DNA of 64,000 nucleotides from Nageia nagi (GCA_050084985.1 JBITNC010000001.1:134788001-134852000); one strand, 5' to 3'. Counted from the first letter of the stretch, positions 1-12,952 are shown. Notes: generated from the letters alone by a model not told the origin. A program made the numbers and translations.

Positions 1-789
1 TAAGAATGAACAGGCCATCATAAAACCCATTTTGGCTAAAGGCCAACATGGCAGAACATGTGGTCTTGGATTGGAACCCTCTAATCTTCCCCACCACCTT
101 CCCCCGAAGCTCAAGTACACACTAGAAGTGATCAACAAGACACTACACACATCTAGGATGAGTGATTGCATTGCATAATGATGATAGGTCCTTTAGAGGA
201 GATCTAGGCCTACTACGCAGAACCATTCTTACCTCCTACAGCACCCATCCGAATTGATATTTCAATAATGATGATGTTATCCTAGAGAAGTTGGGGACAC
301 AAACTGAGTTCCCCAAGTCCAATGAGAAGAGGCTTGCAATATGGATCTTGAAGTATCAAGCATACTTTGGTGAGGAGGTCTACATGGATGATGCAGATAT
401 TACATGTTGATTCTTCACCTTATCTTTGTCTTTAATGTATTTTTGTGTGTTTCATGTTTGTTTTTCACTGAATCAATCCTAAGTATAGGGTTTTGTTCTT
501 TTTTATGTATTTTTTCTCTCTTGAATGGAGCATCATCATTGGGTTTCTAGCATCACCACTCTATTATCTCAACCTCTCATGAATGAGTTTGGATGTAGGA
601 CTAGGGCATTGCCTATGCCTCCCCAACTTAGTGACAAAATGTCCTATCTTAGTGAAGAAATATTAGAAGTCAATATCGATACCCAAGAGAACCTACGATT
701 ATTCAAAATAGGAGCATGGTTAACCTTGGAATAATGAGAAAGGTATCAGCTACTATTTTTTAAGTTCATTGATATCTTTGCTTGGTCTT

Positions 790-1740
790 ATTTTGATATG
801 CCTGGTCATGATCCTAATTTTGTCACTCATAGTCAAGTTATCATGAAAATGTCAAACCTATCTAGAAAAAGCCTAGAAAAATGCATCCTTGAGTTGGTCT
901 TACCATTAAAAAAGAGATTGAAAAATATCTTGCTACTAGTTTCATTGTCCCTATTGATTATTCTCCATGGATATATAACATTAATCCTATAGCTAAGCCT
1001 GATGGTGAGATTAAATGTTGCATAGATTTTAGAGACATCAATAAGGCATGCCTTAAAGATGCCTTTCCCTTGCCTAACATTGATATGATTGTAGATTCAA
1101 TATTTAACCATGAAATCATATCTTCCATGGATGGATTCTCTAGCTACAATCAAATTTGTACCAAAATGGAGGATCAACATAATACAACTTTTGTTACTCC
1201 TTGGGGCACCTTTTATTGGGTTGTCATGCCTTTTGTATTGAAGAACATTGGTGCAACTTATCAAAGAGACATGATCAACATGTTTCATGACATGATTCAT
1301 GAGTGTGTTGAGGTCTATGTGGATGGCATTCTAGCCAAATCAACATCAAAATACAACTATCTTGCATACTTAAGGAAGATCTTTCAAAGGATGAGAGTGT
1401 ACAAGTTGAAGCTAAAACCCCAAAAGTGTACATTTTGGGTATAATCAAGAAAATTGCTTAGGTTAATTATGTCAAGAAGAGGCATTGCATTGGATCCTAG
1501 GAAATTCATAGCCATTGTTGATCTCCCACCTCCAAGAAACTTGAAATACTTAAGAAGTCTTTCTAGTAAAGTACAAGTAATCAGAAGGTTCATTGCATAG
1601 CTAGCAGACATGACTACTCCATTCTCTCATTTGTTGAAGAAAGGAGAGAAGTTCATTTGGGATGACAAGTGTCAAAAAGATCTAGATAACATAAAAAGGT
1701 TGGGCATATCCTTTGAGATTCCTCATGTCCAATTTTTATT
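790..1740 (+). pseudogene. Reverse transcriptase of Tat-type gypsy element, broken
   Basis: The translation shows the pre-RT block MPGHDPNFVTHS, then in changing frames the IVPIAKPDGEIKCCIDFRD, DAFPLPNIDMIVD, GFSSYNQI and FVTPWGTF blocks, all typical of plant Ty3/gypsy reverse transcriptase. The catalytic box at 1316-1327 reads YVDG where an active enzyme has YVDD, so the second metal-binding aspartate is lost. After 1440 the RT-connection region continues with stops (for example a TAG after RFIA). The block copied retroviral-type RNA to DNA in the parent element; this copy cannot. Confidence 0.85.
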
Positions 1741-1952
1741 TATCCAGAAGAGTAGTAAAGTGGGTGATGTTACTCCAAGAATTTGACTTGGTTTTCGTCA
1801 CTCAAAAGATAATAAAAAGATAATCCATAGCAGATTTCATCACCAATCATCCAAGAAATGAAGGATCTAGCACCCAAGAGAAGTTTCCAAATGAAAGGGA
1901 TGATCAAACCTCATGCCATATGAGCATTGCTACTAGAATCTAGCATTATTGT

Positions 1953-2385
1953 TTGATTCCTAAATTAGAATACCCAAACATTTTTGCAAAAGATAATAAA
2001 TGGATACTATATTTTGATGGCTCAAAGTGCATTAACAAAGCTGGGGTACTAATTGTCCTTATCAATCATAATGGTGATATTATTTATATATCTTACCATC
2101 TAAGCTATGATTGTACTAATAACATGGTAGAATATAAAGCTCTTATCCTAGTTCTAAAGGTTGCTAACCTCCTAAAAGTGAAGAAGATCAGAATCTTTGG
2201 TGATTCTCAATTAATAATCAAGTAGGTATCCCACATCTACAACACCAAAGATCCCAAGTTACAACCATACAAGGAAATGGTTGAATTTCTACTCATGTAC
2301 TTTTCATATTATCAAATTGAAAAAATTCCAAGAGATAACAACAAGCATGTGGATGCTATGGCTAGTATTGCTTCCCTTTCCCCCA
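1953..2385 (+). pseudogene. Archaeal-type RNase H (aRNH) domain of the Tat element
   Basis: The segment WILYFDGSKC (catalytic Asp at 2016-2018), then NNMVEYKAL and RIFGDSQLIIK, is the layout of the second, archaeal-type RNase H that Tat-lineage elements carry. Here it sits between the reverse transcriptase and the integrase, the usual order for this lineage. A TAG stop after IIK (2223-2225) interrupts it; the frame continues through VSHIYNTKDPKLQPY to the final motif, where the last acidic residue of HVDAMAS is kept. Compare the second Tat element in this window, where this domain precedes the RT. Confidence 0.75.
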
Positions 2386-2639
2386 TCAACATTGAAGATG
2401 AGAAAACCATTCTCACCATAAAGAACATTGGTAAGCCTTCCCATGAATGTGATATCCAAATCTTCATTGAAGGTAAATATTTTTCTGCCACTTATATCAA
2501 TACATGTGAATGGTATCAAGATATCTTCACTTATCTTAAAAATGGTATTTTCCCTACTTCATTTGATCATAATGCTAGAATTCAACTTAAAAAGCTAGTT
2601 GCAAAATATATCATTCTTGGTGATGTATTGTATAGGAGG

Positions 2640-3830
2640 ACATTTGAGAGTGCATTTCTTATGTGTCTCATACGTAATGAAGTAAATATAGCTATTTATC
2701 AAGCTCATGATGGTCTTTGTGGTGGTCATTTCAATTATAAACATGTTTATCAAAAATTGCTTAGACTTCATTATTATTGGCCTACTATGTGTGAGGATTA
2801 TGAAATGCATATTAGAAAGTGTGAGAAATGTCAAAAGAATGCTAGATTGCAACCTTCTCCTTCTCATGAATTGCACTCTATTGTATCTCCTTAGCCAATT
2901 TCTATATGGGCACTTGATTTTATTAGCAAAATTAACCCTATTTCAAGAGATGGACACAAGTTTATCATTACATCTATAGAATACTTCACCAAGTGGGTGG
3001 AGGCCATACATATGAAGTTAGATAAGGGAGGTAAAATTGTTTATTTCCTTGCTGAATTTATCATTTCTAAATATGATGTTCCTTCTACGTTGCTAATAGA
3101 AAATGGTACTAGCTTCAAGGGCAATGAAGTTAGAGATTTTTGTGTTGAATATCATATTGAAAAGAAGTTCTCCTCTCCCTATTATCCTCAAGGAAATGTT
3201 CAAGTTGAAGCATAAAACAATATCATCAAAAGCATCCTATTCAAAATTATAGCGCAACATGGTAAAGATTGGCATGAACAACTTCCTTATGCTTTGTGGG
3301 CCTATAGAACCAACATCAGAACATCCATAGGTGCCACTCCTTTCTCCCTCATGTATGGAGATGAAGTTGTTGTCCCTCTTGAACTTGAAATAGCATCCCT
3401 TCATGTCTCCTTATATGGTCTCATTCTTGATGAAGATAGATGAAAATCTAGGTTAGCCCAACTAGAAGCCCTAGATAAAAAGAGAGTCAATCCTCTAGAA
3501 CACCTTGGTGCCTATCACTCTTGTATTCAAAGAGCCTATAGTAAGAAAATAATTCCTATAGAGTCCAAAATAGGTGACCTTATCTTGAAAGAGAACCTTG
3601 CCAATACCAAAGCACTTGAAAATGAAAAGAAAAAAAAAATTGAGCCCAACTGGATTGGTCCTTACATTGTCATTGCCAACTATGGAAAAGGTGCATATGA
3701 ACTATCAATAATTGAAAGGAAAAGAGGAACAAAATCCTATAAATATCATGCATCTGAAACAAAATTCATGTCTAATATCACTTTTTCATGTAAATATATA
3801 TTTTTGTATTTCTGTATCTTAACACTATAG
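2640..3830 (+). pseudogene. Integrase (zinc-binding, core and C-terminal parts) of Tat element
   Basis: The HHCC zinc-binding module is seen at about 2700-2860 (H in AHDGLCGGH, CEKCQK at its end). The core follows with the first aspartate in WALDFISKI, but the second catalytic position reads IENGTSF, with Glu in place of Asp at 3099-3101. A stop follows the third catalytic region (VEA then TAA). The C-terminal part (WIGPYIVIANYGKGAYEL) resembles the SH3-like tail of gypsy integrases. With stops at about 2892, 3213 and 3443 it is not functional. Confidence 0.8.
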
Positions 3831-4427
3831 GTCAAAATCTTCTATAACCCAACACTATCGCTCAATTCTAAGCATCATTATTACGTTCAGGTCATATCAG
3901 CCAACAAGTAAAAGAACCAATAGGTATCATGCCTACTTATCACTACAAAAATTGGTCATAATTTCAATTTATCATACATATTACTATCAAAATATCATTA
4001 ACTAATCCCTTTGCATGCAAGAACCATCATCAAGTGACTTGGGAATCCAAGTCAGTTCAAATATCCAACTATCATTGCTATCATCCTTCTTGGAATGAAA
4101 TGAACTAATAAATAATATGCAATCATCAACAAAATTGCATAGCAACATGGTGGCTTGAGGCAACCAAACTAGGTCAAACATCCAATCATCATCAATATTC
4201 TTGTATTTGTCAATAACCTATGCAGGTTTCATTATTCTTTGCCTTGGACTACTCTATGAAGTGTCACACTTCATTTCACAACCAAGTCAAAGAGGGAGCA
4301 TAATATCAACAAACTTGAAGCATCTTAAATCATTTCCAAACATCACAATATCAAGGAGTACTCTTTTACTCTAATCTATTTTTATTTTACTTTGTATTAT
4401 GTTTTGAGTACCTTTCAAATCATATTC

Positions 4428-4440
4428 AAAGTGGGGCATC
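4428..4440 (+). promoter_or_regulatory. Polypurine tract of Tat element
   Basis: AAAGTGGGGCATC lies directly before the LTR start TGTTAACACC. A purine-rich run touching a TG-starting LTR is where plus-strand DNA synthesis of LTR elements begins. Confidence 0.6.
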
Positions 4441-5203
4441 TGTTAACACCTAAAAAGGAATTTTGAATTAATTAAAATACTTTTTTGGGTATCTAAAGTA
4501 TATTTATTTATTTACTTAAATAAATTTCTATTATCTATAAAGTGCACACTAATCTAACTTTATGTTTTATGGTAATAGGTGGGTTAGCCTCACAATAAGC
4601 CCAAGAAGGTGTCTTGGCACTTACATGTTGCCTATAAAGGTGGAAATATGTGCATGGCCTTTGTAATACAAGATAATAATACTCTTACAATTGCCATTAT
4701 CATCCTAAAACCTTGATAGGTGCACTTCTAATGTCTCTAATACAAGTATTTCTTAATGCCACCTATCAATATTGGAAATTTTTATACTTGAAGCATCTCT
4801 ATGATCATTATCCCATTCACATGTATTTTTTAACTATTGAAGGTCTAACAAAAATAACAAATTAAGATCAAAGTCAATCTGAGCACATAATAAAGCATCG
4901 TCATTGGGTTTTGGGTGTTGTTGTTGGGTTCTTAAGAGGTTCAAAGATCTAGCTTTGGGTACCAATCATCATTTGTCATCATTGGATCAAAAGTTACCTT
5001 CATTCATCGTCATAGGTTTGTATCTTTCATTTTCTAGTATTGATAGGTTAGTGTCATAAATATCTTCATTTGCTTGCTTTGTCCATCTATATAGCTATTA
5101 GGGAATTTGTTAACTTTACATTTAATCATCTATAATATATTGTGTTAGGTTTATTTAATTAATTTCTTTTATAGTAAAAACACATAACCTATAGTTGGTA
5201 ACA
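4441..5203 (+). repeat. 3' LTR of Tat element (right end tentative)
   Basis: It begins TGTTAACACC after the polypurine tract. The right end is placed at GGTAACA (5197-5203), which mirrors the start as an imperfect inverted end (TGTTAAC/GGTAACA). No second LTR copy is in the window, so the right boundary is an inference; the left boundary is firmer. Confidence 0.5.
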
Positions 5204-7646
5204 AAAGTTATTCCTGAAAGGGTGGAGATATTTACATAAATCTGTAGAATAATTCTTAAAATAGAAAAAGTTGAGTTTTATTAATTGAAGGATAATAAAC
5301 CTGGAGATATGCATTATTAAATAGATACTGATGTTGAAGTAAGAAAAGAGTAACAGGGTAGAATATGTTAGTGATTGTTACTAGGTTTTGAGCTACAATG
5401 AATATACTTAAATGAAGAACATGAATATGTAGTATTCTTCTCGATGATATGTGAAGGTGTGTAAGATGATTAGATTGTATGTTTTTGTTCCTAATGTGAA
5501 TGAATGTGTGAGAAACAAGTTTGTTAAGGTAGAAGATGTTCTGTTAAATAGAGTATCAAGGTATGATAAGTTGTTAAAATGTATGAGCTACAATATGCTT
5601 AAATGAAGACATAAATAAGTTGTAGTACAAGGGAGTGAAATTGTTGAGGAGATGCAATAGAAAAACAAAATGTGTTATCTAAATGGGTGAATGACATGAT
5701 AGTGAATATGTGCAGTGATATATTGATAAATATAATATGATTATTGTCTATGAAGATTGATTACAAGATTCAAATAGAGGTATCTGGAGGTGAAGTTCGA
5801 TGAGATACAAACCAAGATGGGATCTATGAACAATGAAGGCATCTTTATATGCCAAACTAATTATTATGCTTCGAATTTCAAGTAGTTTCTTGGCACAAGG
5901 GTTGGTGTTCCTTCTAATTAGTGCTGATAAAGCAAGGGTTGGTACTCCTTTCAGTTGGTGCTCATAAAGCAGGGGTTGATGCTCCATATGGTTGGTGCCA
6001 ATAAATGATTGTAAACTTTATGCTTTGTAAGGACTATATTTGGACCATGATCCAAGCATTATTATCTAGGGATGTATCCATATTGGTGAATCTTGTTATA
6101 TCTTATGTTGTGCAATGCTCCCTTAATGTGTTTTCTTTATTTTAGTTTTAATTTCTACTACATTGGATTTAAGCACTTAATATTTAAGTTTAAATGTATA
6201 ACACACTGATTCACCCCCCTCTCAATGTCATTGTGTGACTAACATAAATACATTTTACCATTAAGGTGATAAGAGATGTGCAAATCCATGTCTGGAACTA
6301 CAACTATTAGATAAAGAAGGTTTTGTACATGTGAGGACTCATAAAGAATCTCTTTTCTATTAGTTAAATGTTAGATCATAGTTTGTGAGTGAAGTTTTAT
6401 AGTTTGTATAAAGATAAATATTATCTTATTTGATATAAATCCATAGATTCTTGAATTGTGGCTCAAGCATCGAAAATTGAAAAGATAGTTCTACTTAATG
6501 TTGTGGCTTCCAACAATTAAGCACTCACTTTTCATGTCACAAATATCATCACTCTTTAACATCTATAATATGGATACATGAATCCTAACTACCTAATTAC
6601 CTTGCAAAAGAAGAATATGGTATGTGGTATTTCAACTTTTTCTTTTTTTTTTAATATTTTCTTCACATTCATGAAAATAAAATAACATAAAAATCATTTC
6701 AAGACTGGAACACATCATACTAAGGTACCTCATCATGTTTTTCATAGTGATCTATGTGATGTCATAAAGGCTAGTTACAATAGCTTCTAATATTTCCTAT
6801 TTTTTGTTAATGGCTACTCTTGGAAGATATGAATGTATTTCTTGAGAGTAAAATTAAAGATTTTTTAATACTTCAAGGAGTTCAAGCCTCATGTGTAAAA
6901 TGCTACTAGTTATCACATCCATGTCCTCCTCACAAATCAAGGGGTAGAGTACATACATTATATGAATTTTATATATTCTTAAGAGAGAATGTGATTTGAT
7001 GATAATTTACCACATCATATATAATATAATAAAAGAAAGTTATTAACTGATGAACTCATATCATAGTGGAGATGGTATCGAGCATGTGGAAGGATATAAA
7101 GTTGAAATCAACATTTTAGGTTGAGGTAGTGAATACTACAATGTATTTATTGAATAAATCACCTATAAAGGATCTTGAAAGAATGAATCATGAATAAGCA
7201 TTATTAGTGGTAAAACCAACCATTACTTATATGAATATTTGGTTGCACTACCTACATGCACTTTCTCAAATAGAAATAGATGATGTTGGAAGGTAAATTC
7301 TTGAGGTACATTCTTCTCGGGTATAGTAGTGAATCCAAAGGTTATAGGATCATAGATCCTACTACTTAGAATATATATGTGAGAAAAGATATTATCTTTT
7401 ATTAGACTAGTGACCCCTCAACCAATCGACTTACATCACCATGTAATATTAAAAATATTCTTGGCATCATTCTTGATGATGACGATGATGGGAGTAGTAG
7501 TTTCAGTTATGAATTTTCCACCTAATGACTCTAGATTATCAATATGGTATAAGTATATAGGATTCACATTTTTGAGTGCTAAGGACACACAACATGGCTC
7601 ATGAGAAAGTGATTTGTCTAGAATTAATGAGTACAATGATGAATAG
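5204..7646. other. AT-rich interval, no gene recognised
   Basis: I see no convincing coding region here. A phrase CACCCCCCTCTC at about 6213-6224 is of the kind often seen near the ends of plant Ty1/copia LTRs, so part of this stretch may be the 5' LTR and leader of the copia relic that follows. I could not pair it with the 3' LTR at 9154. Confidence 0.4.
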
Positions 7647-8335
7647 TCATGAACCTAAGATTATTTTTGAGGCCCTTGAGTTACCCTAATAGAAATCAAC
7701 CATGGAGAGTGAATATGATGCCTTGATGAGGAATTATATATGAGATTTAGTAGATCTTTCAATTGAGAGAAAATCCATTAGATACAAGTGGATGTTCAAG
7801 AAAAAGTATAAGGTTGATGAAATACTTAACAATCATAAGGTGAGACTTGTTGAAATTATATGCACATGAAGAAGAAATTAATTAAGAGGATAATTTTGCA
7901 CCTATAGATAAGCTCAAGACTATTTGAATTTCATTTATAATGGTGGCATAGTTTGGTTAGAAGAAATATTAGATAGATGTCAAGAGTAAATTCCTAAACA
8001 AATACTTGGAGGAAGATGTCTACATATAGTAACCTAAGGAATTTTTTTGTTGACCTAGATAAGGGAAAGGTATATAGATTGATTAAGTCTTTATGTGATT
8101 TAAAATAGGATCCAAGATCCTGGTACAGTAAATTTTATGAGGATTACTTATGATCCTAGTCTCTACCTTTAAAAATATGAGAGAGATTGTTAACATTGTA
8201 GTGTATTTCAATGATTTGGTCATCATAGGGAATACTAGGGAGTTAATTCTATCTTGTAAGGATGAACTCAAAAAATCATTTGATAAGATTGATCTTGGTT
8301 TACTTCATTATTATCTTAGATTTGATGTTTGCTAA
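7647..8335 (+). pseudogene. Copia reverse transcriptase, broken, active-site Asp lost
   Basis: Blocks typical of copia RT are present: ESEYDALMRN, DLVDLSIERKS, KWMFKKKY, then a decayed middle part, then VVYFNDLVIIGN. The last one corresponds to the catalytic YVDD loop but reads YFND at 8204-8215, so the first aspartate is Asn. Several stops and frameshifts separate the blocks, so the copy is inactive. Confidence 0.75.
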
Positions 8336-8339
8336 ATAC

Positions 8340-9115
8340 ATGACTGTATATTTATTTTACAAATGAAGTATATCAAGAGATTGTTGGAGAACTTTAGGAT
8401 GACAACATGCCATCCCTTGGCCACACAAAATGAACCTAGTTTACATCTATTACACCATGATAGTTCTCCATACTATCATCAGTTGATTGGAGGTTTAATT
8501 TACCTAACATATAGCAGGTCATACATTAGCTATGTTGTTAGTTATCTTTCTAGGTTCATATATGAACCAAATATATCTCATTAAACAACAGCTAAGTATG
8601 TCTTGAGATATGTCCATGGTGATCAAAATGGCCTAGAGCATAAGAATAATGATAAATTCTTCTTGATTGGATACATAGATGTAGATTATGGAGGATCCTT
8701 GGATTATATGAGGTTGATAACTACACATACATATTATTCCTTGGATTTGGACCAATTTCTTGGGGAAGTAAGAAATAGAGTATCACATTCAAATCTACCA
8801 CAAAGTCGAACTACCATATTTTTGTAGAAGTTATTTGTGACATAGTATTATTATATTACATTTTTTATAGATATTAGGATTTCACATAGTTGGCCTGTAA
8901 TTTTACATTATGAAAATCAAGGTGCATTAAAATGGATTCATAATCATATTTTTCATGAACATAATAAACACATTGAGATATAAATGCACTTCATTTGTAA
9001 CCATGTTTCACTACACAAAATTCAGGATTGCTACTATTCTACAAACGAGTAAATTGCATATATATTCACCAAGTCTCTTGATTGTGGAAGGTTTGAAATT
9101 TTTTGGATCTTCATG
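8340..9115 (+). pseudogene. Copia RT C-terminus and RNase H, broken
   Basis: KYIKRLLENFRM, YYHQLIGGLIYLTYSRS, YISYVVSYLSRF and VLRYVHGD are the stretch that joins RT to RNase H in copia elements. IGYIDVDYGGS is the start of RNase H, with its first Asp. The rest (to about 9100) is shifted in frame but can be followed at the nucleotide level to the HID-type and IFTK-type end blocks. Confidence 0.75.
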
Positions 9116-9153
9116 TCTTATTCCTTAAGGACCTAATCTATTATGGTGGGAAA

Positions 9154-9365
9154 TGTTAGGAATAATACAATAGATTGGTAGATGATTTTAGAATATAGTT
9201 AATGTTGGAGGAGTATAATTATTTTAACTCTTTAACTTCTTATTTATAGCTTATAGTATTTATTCATGTTTTAGTAATACAATAATCATTGCAGCTTATC
9301 ATCATCTCTCAATACCACATGAGAAATTTACTTTCAAAATTATTCAAATTGTCTTTCTTATATCA
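9154..9365 (+). repeat. Putative 3' LTR of copia relic
   Basis: TGTTAGGAATAAT follows the purine-rich GGTGGGAAA that ends the coding remnant, the usual copia layout. A short, AT-rich LTR of about 210 bases ending TATATCA is proposed. What follows (ATTGGTGAAATA) faintly resembles a Met-tRNA primer site, which would be odd after a 3' LTR and may be chance. Confidence 0.45.
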
Positions 9366-10981
9366 ATTGGTGAAATATAGTTCTATGAAGGTATCATGGT
9401 TATAATCAAAATTTGCTTATAGTTCTCAATGATGGTTCAATGATCCTCCTTGATTATTTGAAACTTATATCATATTGAGGAAACTAATGAAGGACAATAC
9501 CAAGTATAAGGGTGACACATATTGAGGAAACCCATGAAGAACAACATTGATTGGCTTCGTATATTTTTCTTCTACATCTTGTGTAAAAGAGATTTTATCT
9601 ATATCCCCTTAATTTGAGTTTTGTCTACCTCCTCATTCTCTAAAAAAACTACTTATACCTATATTATGCCTACTATTGTATCTCCTAAAAGAGGAAACCT
9701 AGGTTTAATGCTTACCTTTCTATCATGCAACACATATTATTTCACCATGGAGGTCAACTTTTTATACAAAGGCTTTCAATTAATTTATCAAACAAACTAT
9801 CAAAAATGAGTGTTTTTAATTGGTTGCTTACTTGGAGAGACTCAAGATAGGTAGAGTGAGTGGGAAGTAGAACTTTTATGAAGGTTTTCAAATACATGTC
9901 TAATTTTCCTCTTACAACATTTATATCTTGTTTTATTGATTTATGAGGAAATCATGATTTTGTCATCATTCAACTCAAGATTGAATAATTTCAATTAGAT
10001 TTGAATGAATTTGAACTTTAAGTTAAATAATTCCTTAAGTTGTTTGTATACTTCCCATTCTATATTGAAATTATTAATGTATTAGTAAACTTCTCTACTA
10101 CTTGATGCTCAAATAAGGGTAAGATCCTTGGAATGTTTGTGTTTCCATATGGCTAATTCTTTTGAATCTAGTGGCCCTTGAGGTTTTGTTATACTACCAC
10201 AAATATTTATCCATAAATCATTGAAGGTTAAGGTGTTATCCATTTCTTTGTACCATTCTGACCAAGTATATTTATTTGGTCAATGTGTTTTGATTAATGT
10301 AATAAAAAGAGTGCATTTTGAGAGTTTGTATGATACAAACATTGTATATATTCAAATTATTTCAAAATATGAGATATAAATTTTAAACAATAAATTGTCG
10401 TAAGAAGAATCAAAATGTAGAAAAAAATAACTTCATTTTATGAAAACTAAAATAAAATATGCCAGAATTTTACAAAGAAAACACCACTAATGGGGATGTA
10501 TACCTTTAAAGGAGTTTGTGACTAAAAAATGGTTTCCATTCTCATCATGCTACCAATTATTCTAATATATATGGAACAATTGGATGGAATTGGATAGAAA
10601 GTTATGGTAAAGCATGAGACTTGTGAATTAATTAAACCTTTGTTTCATGATCAAGAATGTTTCATACTAGTACTCCCATTTAATAATTGAGAGATATCTT
10701 TAGTGACTTGATCAAAATCCATTAAAAATCCCTTAAGTAAACCATCACACCAAATTGTAGTTACAATATCTTACCTACATTCTCTAAACTAACAAATATG
10801 AAAATATTTATTAAAAATAATAAAATAAAACTTTATGCTTGAATAAATATAAATATTCATACATAGTATACTTACTAGTTTATAGTAAGAGACACTATTT
10901 TAATTAAATGGTTTGTACTTCAAAAAAAAAAAAGATTTAAGCACATACTAAATACATTATTTTCATGTGTATTTTAATTAA
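9366..10981. other. AT-rich interval, no gene recognised
   Basis: No domain, RNA gene or repeat end could be identified. A short ORF at 9621-9809 has no recognisable motif and is probably chance. The last nine bases before 10982 are one half of the MULE target duplication. Confidence 0.5.
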
Positions 10982-11145
10982 GGGAAAATTACTAGAATAG
11001 CTTTCACAAAACCACTAATCACAAAATTAGTCTTATTAAATCTTTATTTACAAAAATAACCTTGACTTGGCCAGCAAATATTTTCTAGCCAACATGTGCA
11101 TCTTTATTGCCATAACTATTTTGGAACCACTGAACAAACTTAAGA
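10982..11145 (+). repeat. Left terminal inverted repeat of MULE 1
   Basis: It pairs with 14470-14634 in inverted orientation. Shared blocks include GAATAGCT, CACAAAACCACTAATCACAAAA, CCTTGACTTGG and CTATTTTGGAAC, separated by substitutions, so the copy is old. Confidence 0.85.
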
Positions 11146-11309
11146 TTCTCTACTAAAAATCTAATTTTTTCATAAAGGAAATGAAAAGACCCCATCCGTT
11201 GCCAATCGACATACACATTTCTACCATTGCGAATAATTGACCACATCATCAATATTTCGCCATACATATCTATGTTGTTGGTGCACTTACGGAAGTATTT
11301 ATTTTCTTA

Positions 11310-11690
11310 TCATAGTAGAAACATCATATTTATATTATTAAACATAATGTGTATATGCTTAAATATCATGTGTATAGTAGTAAACATCATGAGTATATGC
11401 TTAAACATTGTGTGTGTGTCATCGACATGAATTCCTATGTGTATGTAATGTAGAAATGTCATACATATATAAATAAATGTAATGTGTATATCATGAGCAT
11501 GGCCTATATCAAAAATAATCCTTGTTTGCACATGAAATACAATGGTTGTATGTAAATCATTAAGGATTATGCATATAGGATCAAAGGTTGTACGTATGTT
11601 ATTAAACGTCCTGCATATATCATTAAAGGTTACATGTATATCATCAAAGGTTGAATATGTATCATCAAATGTTGTACTATGATGCTTTCT
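11310..11690 (+). repeat. Degenerate minisatellite, unit about 21 bases
   Basis: Units of the type TTAAACATNATGTGTATATG recur (for example from 11339, 11360, 11382, 11401), then a related form ATCATTAAAGGTTRYATGTAT continues from about 11560 to 11680. It lies just inside the left inverted repeat of the MULE, where subterminal repeats are common in this superfamily. Confidence 0.7.
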
Positions 11691-12162
11691 CTATTATGGA
11701 TTCATTGCCCTTGCTAATATCGAGTTCATGATGAACTGATAATGGTCCTTATGTCCTTTTTATGCAATATGATCATATCGAGCATCTGCACTAACAATAT
11801 TGGTTGAGTTTGGATTTCCCAAAAAATGCCAAAAGTAGAATGCCATTAATTCCCAATTTATGTATAGTCAAAGCGATATTGTGAAACTCTCTCTGCTTTG
11901 GATTGGGACTTTATTTGATTGATCTTCTCTTGCTGAAATTTGAAGAGTTTGGTAGAGTGGGCAATAAAGGAGGGCAATTTGGGATCCCCTCTACTGAGAA
12001 AGTAAGCAAAGGAAAAATACAAAGATGTGTCAGCATGGATCCACATGGGCGATAATCTTTCTATCTAGGGGAGCCTATGTTCAAATCCCAAATAGCTTAC
12101 AAGAGAGCTAGACCGAGTCTAGGAAGTTATGGTACATTACAAGCCTATGATTTTTGCAGCCA

Positions 12163-12935
12163 TGTTGGAAATTGAGCATGATATTTTGGGCCAAGTTTTG
12201 ATTTTCAACTCTTTATTTTCTAACAAGTATACACAAGGTCGGTTTGTAGGTTTCAATCATTCAAGTAGAGGTCAATCAAGACTAATCAATCGGGGTGAAA
12301 ATTGGTTAGGTGCTTGCTAGCTCAGCTAGCCAATTAGTAGGATGATCAAGTCAAAGTTTGATGGGTGACATGTTAGAGGCAACCATACCTAATGGAGTCA
12401 GTAAGGTGATCAAGATCAATCTAATCCAAGTAACTTATGAATCCAAAGGCATAAAAGCTCTATTTTGAGCATGTAAACTCACTTTTTTTTGTTCTAAGTT
12501 TGAAAACTAATGTTTCCATTGATGGTGATTTCTTACATGGATTTTTAGCTTTAGTTTGGTCTAAAATTAAGCTATGTATGAATCTATATAATTGTATGTA
12601 AGATTTATTGTACTTAAATATTGAAAAAAGAGGTACAAGGGAGAATTGGAGAGTATAGTTTATATATGACTAAGAAATAGAATGAGATACTGTTGTAGTG
12701 AGGATTCTTATGTAACCAAAGAGAAAGTATAATGGTGTTATTGTTGGTTGTATCTCTTAGTGGCTCTGGATTAATTGAATTAAAGATTGGATATTCCCCA
12801 TGGATGTAGCCCACACTAGGTGAACCACATTACATGCTTGTGTCTTCTCTTGTGTGATCTTGTTTGCTTAAAGCTTCTTCTAAATTGGGTTAATTGGATC
12901 ACTCAAACTTTATTTTTATATATTGAATCCTAAGA
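12163..12935 (+). repeat. 5' LTR of nested copia element
   Basis: It is a direct repeat of 13557-14347. Shared blocks include TTTCAACTCTTTATTTTCTAAC, TTTCCATTGATGGTGATTTC and GGTGAACCACATTACATGCT. The end (CCTAAGA) should be CA in a fresh copy and has mutated. Confidence 0.85.
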
Positions 12936-12936
12936 A

Positions 12937-12952
12937 GTCGTATCTGATCTTC
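12937..12952 (+). promoter_or_regulatory. Decayed primer-binding site
   Basis: GTCGTATCTGATCTTC directly follows the 5' LTR and resembles the common TGGTATCAGAGC site complementary to initiator Met-tRNA. Confidence 0.5.

Larger units (their letters stand above)
1..5203 (+). mobile_element. Degenerate Ty3/gypsy Tat-type LTR retrotransposon (5' end outside window)
   Basis: The pieces of a plant Tat-lineage polyprotein follow in order on the plus strand: reverse transcriptase (about 790-1740), an archaeal-type RNase H (1953-2385), zinc-binding and core integrase (about 2640-3400), the integrase C-terminus (to about 3830), then a 3' untranslated region, a polypurine tract and an LTR starting TGTTAACACC at 4441. 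Many in-frame stops and frameshifts break the reading frame, so the copy is dead. The 5' LTR and gag would lie left of the window. Bases 1-520 show no domain I recognise; they may be the gag/protease end of the same element. Confidence 0.85.
7647..9365 (+). mobile_element. Ty1/copia retrotransposon relic
   Basis: Reverse transcriptase and RNase H remnants of a copia polyprotein run on the plus strand, followed by a purine tract and an LTR-like end. The N-terminal RT block (about 7650-7850) includes RKSIRYKWMFKKKY. The end of RNase H (about 8880-9115) has the order expected for copia, closing with a degenerate IFTKSL block. No gag or integrase is recognisable upstream. All frames carry stops. 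Confidence 0.75.

Noticed and set aside
7410-7604. 64-codon ORF with hydrophobic start, possible signal peptide
   Set aside because: The other strand and other frames carry equally long ORFs, and the place is the expected upstream part of a copia relic. No motif supports a secreted peptide.
9366-9400. Primer-binding site (ATTGGTGAAATA..GGTATCATGG) as proof of a second tandem copia element
   Set aside because: Match to TGGTATCAGAGC is too weak and no element body follows.
9621-9809. 62-codon ORF
   Set aside because: No motif, AT-rich setting, length expected by chance.
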